Shown in pieces: positions 7,379 through 13,583 of a stretch of DNA of 20,283 nucleotides. Numbering within the stretch: the first letter of the stretch is position 1; each line of letters opens with the position of its first letter. This DNA is from a virus. Under the pieces are notes generated by a model. It saw nothing but the letters and a program-made list of their open reading frames with translations. It ran no database searches and had not been told where the DNA came from. A program made the translations under genes and the position numbers. The stretch is taken from positions 1-20,283 of IMG/VR virus record IMGVR_UViG_3300020195_000187. One strand, 5' to 3'.

Positions 7379-7600
7379 ATGATTGACAAAAAGAAGGCTG
7401 TTCTATCCATACTTGCGATGAAACCCAAGAAGGAAGCGGGAGCGCCAACCGCACCTAAAGAAGAGGAAATGGAAGAGGAGGCCGAAGAGGAAGTCTCAAT
7501 GGATCTCGAAGCAGCAGCTGACGATGTACTCGCAGCCTTCGAATCGAAAGACCCAGCCGGACTTGCCAAGGCGCTCAAGGCTTTCATGGGACTCTGCTGA
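7379..7600 (+). CDS. Small acidic protein of unknown function, 73 residues
   Basis: The protein has three parts: a basic N-terminus with a hydrophobic helix (residues 1-20, several Lys), a strongly acidic Glu-rich linker (about 25-42), and a C-terminal helical segment (about 45-73). The last part has the pattern D-D-V-L-A-A-F-E-S-K-D-P-A-G-L-A-K-A-L-K and ends in Cys. I associate this last pattern with small proteins encoded near capsid genes in other phages, but no function is known to me. A role in the head, or as a chaperone or inhibitor for a basic partner, is possible. ATG 7379 has AAGGGGG at 7366-7372. A strong terminator follows 22 bases after the stop. Confidence 0.75.
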   Translation: MIDKKKAVLSILAMKPKKEAGAPTAPKEEEMEEEAEEEVSMDLEAAADDVLAAFESKDPAGLAKALKAFMGLC

Positions 7601-7622
7601 AGTAAGAAGACCCCTACATTCA

Positions 7623-7651
7623 GGCGGGGGGCTAAGGCTTCCCGCCTTTTT
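7623..7651 (+). terminator. Rho-independent terminator after the acidic protein gene
   Basis: GGCGGGGGGC (7623-7632) pairs with GCTTCCCGCC (7637-7646) over ten pairs, two of them G-U, with a TAAG tetraloop. Five T follow (7647-7651). It closes the small two-gene unit that starts after the capsid terminator. There is no obvious promoter between here and the next gene, so the downstream tail genes probably rely on read-through or on an unrecognised phage promoter. Confidence 0.9.
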
Positions 7652-7663
7652 GCGCCACGGATA

Positions 7664-7678
7664 CCCTAGAGAGGAGGG
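7664..7678 (+). promoter_or_regulatory. Short stem-loop overlapping the adaptor gene ribosome binding site
   Basis: CCCT (7664-7667) can pair with AGGG (7675-7678) across a 7-base loop. The 3' arm is the end of the GGAGGG Shine-Dalgarno sequence of the gene starting at 7686. The stem is only four pairs and would be weak alone. It is listed because a sequence of the same shape (TACCCT, short spacer, GGAGGG) precedes the tail fibre gene near 19480. It may equally be chance, or part of a promoter-like element. Confidence 0.25.
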
Positions 7679-7685
7679 ACTATCT

Positions 7686-8354
7686 ATGGCGACTACGCTT
7701 GCTGAATTTCGCACAAGAGCACGCGAGCGGGCTGACCAAGAGGGTAGCCAGTTCATCACTGATACCGAACTAGACACCTACGTCAACGCTTCGGCCGCAG
7801 AGCTATACGACATCCTTGTCAGCCGCTTTGTTGATTATTACCTCGAAAGCTTTGTCTACACCGTAGCTTCTGGCTCGGACGTAATCCCGTTGCCTACCAA
7901 CTTCTACAAGCTTCGTGGACTGGATGTTAGCGGGGGTGGGGGTCGCTGGCTCACTGTTTCCGCCTATAACTTTGCCCAACGTAACGATGATACTGCTGAC
8001 CTCCGCATCATAAATCGGGCCGCTCAGCGCATCCGCCACCGCGTTCAAGCCGGGAGTGTAAAACTCATTCCAGCAGATCAAGCGGTAGGTAACTATCAGG
8101 TTTGGTATGTGCCTAGAATGCCTACGCTGGTAGCCACTACGGACGCATTCGACGGTATCAACGGCTGGGAAGAGTACGTTGTAGTCGATGCGGCTATAAA
8201 AATGATGCAGAAAGAAGAGTCAGACACTTCCGCTCTTGAGCGCCAGAAAGCAGCTCTCTTGAAGCGGATTGAGACTATGGCGGCAGAGCGCAACGTAGGC
8301 GAGCCTGAGCGGCTTATCGGCCCCCGTGGCTCGTCCGACGGTTGGGGGTGGTGA
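7686..8354 (+). CDS. Head-tail adaptor (connector) protein
   Basis: This 222-residue protein is expected to form the ring between portal and tail nozzle, like P22 gp4, T7 gp11 or the SU10 adaptor. The evidence is its place after the capsid cluster and its sequence pattern. The N-terminal helical region (ARERADQEGSQFITDTELDTYVNASAAELYD) is followed by a beta-rich middle with IPLPTNFYKLRGLD. Then comes the helical stretch GWEEYVVVDAAIKMMQKEESD, which is characteristic of phage adaptor proteins as I remember them. The C-terminus is a Gly/Trp-rich tail. I chose ATG 7686, preceded by GGAGGG at 7673-7678. The frame is open further upstream to 7524, but that would cross a terminator and the previous gene. 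The next gene begins one base after its stop. Confidence 0.82.
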   Translation: MATTLAEFRTRARERADQEGSQFITDTELDTYVNASAAELYDILVSRFVDYYLESFVYTVASGSDVIPLPTNFYKLRGLDVSGGGGRWLTVSAYNFAQRNDDTADLRIINRAAQRIRHRVQAGSVKLIPADQAVGNYQVWYVPRMPTLVATTDAFDGINGWEEYVVVDAAIKMMQKEESDTSALERQKAALLKRIETMAAERNVGEPERLIGPRGSSDGWGW

Positions 8355-8663
8355 GTGCCAACACCTTTCCGCCGAATTAACACCAAAGACTCCGAGCTAA
8401 TGCGAGTTCAAGACGCCGTGTCGGATTCGCTGCAGTCATTGCTGTCCGTGCCTTTGCTCAATCAAAATACGACTACAGCCACGCTCTCGACGACCCCTTT
8501 AGCGGTGGCCCATGGCCTTGGACGACCGATAACTGGGTGGCTTGTGACACGTAAGAACGCCGCCGCAGATGTATACGAGGCAGCCGGTGTAAACCTTGCG
8601 CCCACAAAAACAATTAACCTTGTCGCCACCTTCCCGGTGGACGTCACGATTATGTTCTTCTAG
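8355..8663 (+). CDS. Small beta-rich phage protein, 102 residues, unknown
   Basis: The gene starts at GTG 8355, immediately after the TGA of the adaptor gene, with GGGGG (8344-8348) as ribosome binding site. The first 35 residues look helical or charged. From about residue 40 the protein is strand-rich (TPLAVAHGLGRPITGWLVTR, then NLVATFPVDVTIMFF at the end). The pattern of a His-Gly-Leu turn followed by GWLV is one I have seen in small proteins encoded beside tail genes of podoviruses. They are generally left unnamed and may be fibre-attachment or minor virion proteins. It lies between the adaptor and a fibre gene, which fits a structural part. Confidence 0.7.
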   Translation: MPTPFRRINTKDSELMRVQDAVSDSLQSLLSVPLLNQNTTTATLSTTPLAVAHGLGRPITGWLVTRKNAAADVYEAAGVNLAPTKTINLVATFPVDVTIMFF

Positions 8664-8671
8664 GAAACAAA

Positions 8672-10234
8672 ATGACTACCACAACTCCGCTGATGCGCTT
8701 GGTTCTTCCCACACCCTCGGACACAACGGGCCCTCAGTGGGCCACGCTCCTTAACGCGGCTATGGCCATCATAGACGAGCATGATCACGGCAACGGTAAG
8801 GGCTCTAAGGTCACACCTTCCGGGCTCAACATCATCACTGAACTGAGCTTTCAAGGTAGCGACGCCATCCAGTTGCGAAGCGTTCGCTTTAGTGACCAAT
8901 CAGCTACCTTCTCAAACGCGGCTGATGTTCGCGCCATGTACGTGGTCAATGGTGACCTGTACTACGTGAACGACGAGGGCGACTCTGTACAAATTACGTC
9001 CGGGGCGGGTCTGTCCTTCTCATCGCTGGGCACCATCGGTGGTGACTTCGGTCAGCCTGGCGTGGCTGCTACCGCCACCTACTCGAACCTCACTAAGACC
9101 TTCTCTTGGCTGAGGGCAGCAGGGGAGGCGGCTGACCTCTACGCTTCGGGCCTCTCGCTTGGCTTCCCTCAAGCGGGCGCGCTGGCAGTAAAGATTATCA
9201 GCGATGTAAACACGATTGCCTACACACTGGTGATGCCCGCAGCGGCCCCGACAGATAACTCTGTCCTCAGTTTCGATTCGTCAGGCGTCGGCACGTTCCG
9301 CTCAATCCTCGGCACGGCAGGTGAGACGACGGTTAGCTCGTCAGCGTCGGCGCACACAGTTGGGCTACCCAACACGATTACGAAGCAGGTTACGATATCG
9401 GGGAACAACACGCATTCTGGAAACAATTCCTTTACAGGTACGAACACGTTTAGCGCCGGTACAACAGGGTGTGGAATAGTACCGCTGGGTGCAGTCCTCC
9501 CGACGTTCGCCGGATTGACGGGCGCGTATGCTTGCGTAGCAACCACGGCCGCCGACGCTAATGGCTTTGTGCAGTGCGCTGGCCAGACAATCGCGGACGC
9601 AACCAGCCCGATGAATGGCGCAGTGATTCCAAACATCAACAACAACGTGTTTTTGATGGGTAATGTAGCAAGTGGAACGGCTGGGGGGTCGAACACAAAG
9701 ACGCTAACAAGCACAGAACTACCGGCGCACGTCCACGGCATGGGACACGGGCACGGCAACTCGTTTGCGCTTACCGGCACGACGAGCTTTGCGTCGACTG
9801 CACACACACACGACCATTCGCACTCGCATCAGTGGACCGCACGGTTCCGCACCGACGCCAACGTGACGACGGACTACTCAGTCACATCGCCCAACTCGTC
9901 TCTCTCAACGTGGTCAACGACCGGCACAGGCGTGGGCACGGTCGCCTCACTCGGAGCATCGACGTATTCCGGTTCACTTTTTCAATACACATACGCACCT
10001 AATCCGCTGCCGATTCCGGTTGGCTCCGGTGTAAATCGCAACTACACGGGCGGACCAATCGACAACAGTGGCAACCTTGTAAGTAACACTGGCGGCCCAT
10101 CCGCTACAGGCTCAGTGGGTCTGACAGGAGCTGTGACCGACTATGAAGGCGTCACCACTTCCGCCGGCAGTGGTTCCGCCTTCGATATCAGGCCCTCTTA
10201 TATCTCTGCACGCTTTATTATCCGGGTGAAGTGA
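8672..10234 (+). CDS. Tail fibre or spike protein with phage tail-collar domain
   Basis: This 520-residue, Ser/Thr/Gly/Asn-rich protein probably takes part in host recognition at the tail. The N-terminal about 60 residues (LVLPTPSDTTGPQWATLLNAAMAIID) look like a virion-attachment segment. Residues about 60-260 are a repetitive beta-rich shaft. The tail-collar type domain follows: a cysteine/glycine-rich stretch near 270-310, the PNINNNVFLMGN segment, a Gly-rich turn, and the TLTSTELPAHVHGMGHGHG motif with H353 and H355. A second histidine cluster spells His at every other position from 378 to 386. In T4 gp12 such HxH motifs bind a metal ion. The C-terminus ends with a strand-rich segment (IRPSYISARFIIRVK) typical of collar-domain ends. 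ATG 8672 has AGGA at 8662-8665. Its stop overlaps the next start. Confidence 0.8.
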   Translation: MTTTTPLMRLVLPTPSDTTGPQWATLLNAAMAIIDEHDHGNGKGSKVTPSGLNIITELSFQGSDAIQLRSVRFSDQSATFSNAADVRAMYVVNGDLYYVNDEGDSVQITSGAGLSFSSLGTIGGDFGQPGVAATATYSNLTKTFSWLRAAGEAADLYASGLSLGFPQAGALAVKIISDVNTIAYTLVMPAAAPTDNSVLSFDSSGVGTFRSILGTAGETTVSSSASAHTVGLPNTITKQVTISGNNTHSGNNSFTGTNTFSAGTTGCGIVPLGAVLPTFAGLTGAYACVATTAADANGFVQCAGQTIADATSPMNGAVIPNINNNVFLMGNVASGTAGGSNTKTLTSTELPAHVHGMGHGHGNSFALTGTTSFASTAHTHDHSHSHQWTARFRTDANVTTDYSVTSPNSSLSTWSTTGTGVGTVASLGASTYSGSLFQYTYAPNPLPIPVGSGVNRNYTGGPIDNSGNLVSNTGGPSATGSVGLTGAVTDYEGVTTSAGSGSAFDIRPSYISARFIIRVK

Positions 10235-10467
10235 TGAAATATTGCTTTAAGTTTCGTCGCAAGTGGTTTTGGCGTTCGCTTACAGTCGTAGGACACTCTT
10301 ACGTAGTAGACCAGGACAAGATGGTTCTGTTCTTTGAGGGAGGCTCCGTCAGGGAAATAGCCCATTGGAAAGAGTGTGAGCTTCGACTTGGCGTGGACTG
10401 GGTGCTAGCCCAGAAACGCGCCCTTGAAGAACAAGCCGGGCAGGCAGTGCCAGTTAGGGGTGTCTGA
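10234..10467 (+). CDS. Small basic-aromatic protein of unknown function, 77 residues
   Basis: The start at ATG 10234 overlaps the stop of the fibre gene. A GTG at 10231 in frame would add one residue. The first 15 residues are basic and aromatic (KYCFKFRRKWFWR), followed by short strands (about 16-44, with HSYVVDQDKMVLFFEGG) and a C-terminal helix rich in Glu, Ala and Gln. There is no membrane segment long enough to call. Similar small proteins with a K-Y-C-F-K-F start occur between tail genes in other phages as I recall, without a known role. Its stop overlaps the start of the next gene by one base, so expression is probably coupled. Confidence 0.7.
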   Translation: MKYCFKFRRKWFWRSLTVVGHSYVVDQDKMVLFFEGGSVREIAHWKECELRLGVDWVLAQKRALEEQAGQAVPVRGV

Positions 10468-13400
10468 TGGCTCTAGGGAAGACGAACGTACCGATCTCTT
10501 TGGGGCTCGGCCTTGATACAAAAACAGATTCAAAGCAGTTGCAAGGCTCTTTAATATCCCTGCAAAATGGATATGTTAGCAAAGTAGGAGAAATCAGGAA
10601 ACGTTATGGCTATGATTCTCTTGGGAAAGAGGTCATTGGTGGGGTTGATTTGAGCGACGGCGTGAAGCTGGCAACGTTCAACAACGAGCTTGCCTTGCTG
10701 ACGGCTAATACCCTCTATTCATATGCTTTAGAGGCTGGTAAGTGGTCTAACAAAGGGCCAGTGGCTACGGCGTCAGTGAGCACGCGGCCCGTTATCGCCA
10801 ACTCCTACCAGCAAGAGTGTCAGGATATGGCTCTCATTGGTGGGACAGCCGTATATGCGTGGGAAGACAGCCGAGGCGGTGTGCGTGCAACAGTGATTGA
10901 CCAAGCTTCAGGCGCGTCGCTCATTGACGACGTGTCGTTGGATACAGGAGGCGCACGTCCCCGTTGTATAGCTATAGGCTCATTCGTATTCGTGTTCTGG
11001 CATAACCTCACTGACCAGACGCTGTACGCCGCACGAGCGGACATCAACAACCCCAACCAGTTCACAAGCCCAGTGGTGGTGGCAGCCGACCTTAACAACG
11101 GCGGCCTATTTGATATGTGCGTGTTTGGTTCGACTATGCTCGTAGCCTACCGCACCGTGGGTAATGACTTGAAGCTGGCTTACTTCCTTCAGTCGAACCA
11201 TACTGGGTCTGTTGTGGACGGCGTGCCTGCGCCACTGCTCATTAGTGCTGAAGACCCTGACAGCTGCGTGAGCATTACGGCAGGCGTCACGATTAGCGGT
11301 AGCTCCACGTTCCATGTCGCGTGGTACAACACTGTGGCTGGCGTCAAGACCATGGGGTTCTATCAAGACTTCACGACGTACAAGGCTGCCGTGGTTGTGG
11401 ATTCAAGTACCACAGCAAGTGTACGTAATATCACGGCGGTGTCATTCACTAACGAGTTTACGACGCTGAACACGCTAGAGATTTACTACGAACGCGAGGC
11501 TGCGAAGCTCGTTGACCACTACGTCAGCAGAGCCCTTGTGGCTGTTGATGGTAACACAGTTAACACTGTGGACGTCTATCAACGTTCGGCTGGTCTTGCC
11601 TCCAAGGCTTACCGCGTGCTTGGCGCTACACGGCTCAATGTTTCATATGAGTCCGAGGCAGGCTTTCAAAACACGCTGTTCAATATCTCTGACGATGCTA
11701 GCCGCACGCTTGGTGGTTGGGGTTTCGATTGGGGTTTTAGCTGGGGTGGAGTCCAAGTCAAAGCAATCATCGACACCAAGATGCTTGCTTCAGTGAGCGG
11801 TGGACACACACCAAAGGCAAGTCAGTTACCTGGAGTGTGGTTCGACACCCCTACATCCATTGTAACCGCAGCTAGCCGCAAGACGCGCATCGTTGCGGAT
11901 AACGTTGACTCGTTCACACTGACGGGTATCAACGTCCTCGAAGTGCAATACAAGGCCACCAACGTAGGGCTATCAGCCCAGTTGGGGCAGAACCTCCATA
12001 TCCCTGGAGGGTTCCTCAAGGGCTACGACGGCAAGACGGTCGTTGAGCACGGCTTCCACTTGTTCCCGGAAACACCCGCTGCAGCTGCAGGGGCTACGGG
12101 CAGCATCGCGTCGGGGACGTATCAGTGGGTCGTAGTGTGGGAATGGATTGATGCCAAGGGGCAGATACACCGCAGCGCACCGAGCATACCTGCTAGCTTT
12201 ACGGTACTTGGTCCTGATGCGGTGAACCTCACCATCCCCACATTACGTTACACAGCTAAGAAGGCTCCAGCGCGCACGGAAGTGATTGCCAGCGTGTATC
12301 GCACCACCGCAGGCGGCACTCTGTTCTACAAGGTGAGCAGCGACACGGCTCCGCTCTACAACGACGTGTCAGTTGATACGATTGGGTTTGCTGACACGCT
12401 CTCGGACGCGGCTATACAGGCAAGGTCGCTGCTGTACACGACAGGCGGTACGTTGGAAAACATTGCCCCACCGGCCTGTAATGTGGTCAAGGCGTTTAAG
12501 AACAGACTGTTCCTCGCTGGCCTTGAGAACCCTAACGACGTGCTGTTCTCGAAGGAGTTTGTAAGTGACGAGGGTGTAGCGTTCTCTGACCTGTTGAGGG
12601 TTAGCGTGAATGCATCAGGTGGCAGTGTGACGGCGCTCGCCTCGCTTGATGAGAAGCTCGTGCTGTTCAAGCCAACAGGTATCTTTGTACTCAGCGGGCA
12701 AGGGCCAACGGACACGGGCGCTCAGAACGACTTTCAACAGCCACAGCAGGTTAGCTCCGACGTGGGTTGTAGTCAGCCTGAGAGTATCGTTGAAACCCCA
12801 ATGGGGGTGACGTTCAAGTCGTCCAAGGGCATTTACCTGTTAGACCGAGCCCTGAACGTGTCCTACATCGGGGACAAGGTAGAGGCGTTCAACGGTCTGG
12901 ATGTAACAGGTGCAGTGCTCGTGCCTCAGTTCAACCATGTGCGCTTCACGACGGCTGAAGGCACCACGCTTGTGTACGACTACCTGTTCAAGCTTTGGAC
13001 AACGTACACGAACCAAGCCGCCGTCTCCGCTGTCAGTTGGAATGATGCCTATTGCTTTCTACGCTCAGACGGAGCTGTGTGGAAGGAATCGACGTCGGGC
13101 TACGCTGATAACGGTACGCCAGTAAAAACACGCATAGAGACGTCCTGGATACAGACAGCAGGCTTGCAGGGCTACCAGCGCGTGTATCAGGCCATGGTGC
13201 TAGGTGAATACGTTGGCGCGCACCACCTCAAGGTGAGCGTTGCATATGACTTTGAGGCGTTCTATCGCGAGTCGTTCACCATCAACCCTGACGGGGTAAC
13301 GGTATCGTCAACTTACGGTACTGAGACGCCTTACGGGTCTGGTACGTTCGGCGGGGTAGAGAACGGTGTGTATCAGCTAGATTGCAAGGTAGCGCGTCAG

Positions 13401-13547
13401 AAGTGCAGTGCCATCAAGTTCTTAATTGAAGACTTCTTCCCCTCCGCACAGGCGACAGGCGGATTTAACATCAGCGCGTTGACTCTGGTCACAGGTGTCA
13501 AGCAAGGCATGAATAAGCTGAGCGGCAGCAGAACCATGCGGTCTTAA
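10467..13547 (+). CDS. Probable tail nozzle or stabilisation protein, 1026 residues
   Basis: This is the largest gene in the window. The product is beta-rich through its length, with many short Val/Thr/Ser strands, which suggests a multi-bladed propeller-like core. The start (VPISLGLGLDTKTDSKQL, residues about 8-25, then a KRYGYD motif near 44-49) and the end (CSAIKFLIEDFFPSAQATGG, then a Val-Lys-Gln-Gly-containing tail) match what I remember of podovirus tail nozzle or tail tube B proteins and P22 gp10-like stabilisers. These form the channel below the adaptor. ATG 10467 overlaps the previous TGA by one base, with AGGGGTG as ribosome binding site. The position after adaptor and fibre genes and before ejection proteins supports the call. 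The exact name is inferred. Confidence 0.7.
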   Translation: MALGKTNVPISLGLGLDTKTDSKQLQGSLISLQNGYVSKVGEIRKRYGYDSLGKEVIGGVDLSDGVKLATFNNELALLTANTLYSYALEAGKWSNKGPVATASVSTRPVIANSYQQECQDMALIGGTAVYAWEDSRGGVRATVIDQASGASLIDDVSLDTGGARPRCIAIGSFVFVFWHNLTDQTLYAARADINNPNQFTSPVVVAADLNNGGLFDMCVFGSTMLVAYRTVGNDLKLAYFLQSNHTGSVVDGVPAPLLISAEDPDSCVSITAGVTISGSSTFHVAWYNTVAGVKTMGFYQDFTTYKAAVVVDSSTTASVRNITAVSFTNEFTTLNTLEIYYEREAAKLVDHYVSRALVAVDGNTVNTVDVYQRSAGLASKAYRVLGATRLNVSYESEAGFQNTLFNISDDASRTLGGWGFDWGFSWGGVQVKAIIDTKMLASVSGGHTPKASQLPGVWFDTPTSIVTAASRKTRIVADNVDSFTLTGINVLEVQYKATNVGLSAQLGQNLHIPGGFLKGYDGKTVVEHGFHLFPETPAAAAGATGSIASGTYQWVVVWEWIDAKGQIHRSAPSIPASFTVLGPDAVNLTIPTLRYTAKKAPARTEVIASVYRTTAGGTLFYKVSSDTAPLYNDVSVDTIGFADTLSDAAIQARSLLYTTGGTLENIAPPACNVVKAFKNRLFLAGLENPNDVLFSKEFVSDEGVAFSDLLRVSVNASGGSVTALASLDEKLVLFKPTGIFVLSGQGPTDTGAQNDFQQPQQVSSDVGCSQPESIVETPMGVTFKSSKGIYLLDRALNVSYIGDKVEAFNGLDVTGAVLVPQFNHVRFTTAEGTTLVYDYLFKLWTTYTNQAAVSAVSWNDAYCFLRSDGAVWKESTSGYADNGTPVKTRIETSWIQTAGLQGYQRVYQAMVLGEYVGAHHLKVSVAYDFEAFYRESFTINPDGVTVSSTYGTETPYGSGTFGGVENGVYQLDCKVARQKCSAIKFLIEDFFPSAQATGGFNISALTLVTGVKQGMNKLSGSRTMRS

Positions 13548-13583
13548 GCGACACGGGCACCATCCTGAACGGAGGTAACCCCG

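Noticed and set aside
7524-7685. In-frame N-terminal extension of the adaptor gene
   Set aside because: It would run through the acidic-protein gene and a strong terminator, while ATG 7686 has an excellent ribosome binding site.
9220-9807. Minus-strand open frame of 195 codons within the collar-fibre gene
   Set aside because: Antisense of a repetitive Thr/Ser-rich gene gives Val/Pro-rich artefacts; no start signal.
11555-11570. Perfect 6-bp inverted repeat CACAGT/ACTGTG inside the nozzle gene
   Set aside because: It arises from a repeated Asn-Thr-Val coding stretch, has no U-tract, and lies mid-gene; chance is likely in a 3-kb gene.
12079-12090. 12-base palindrome CTGCAGCTGCAG
   Set aside because: It simply encodes a run of alanines within the nozzle gene.
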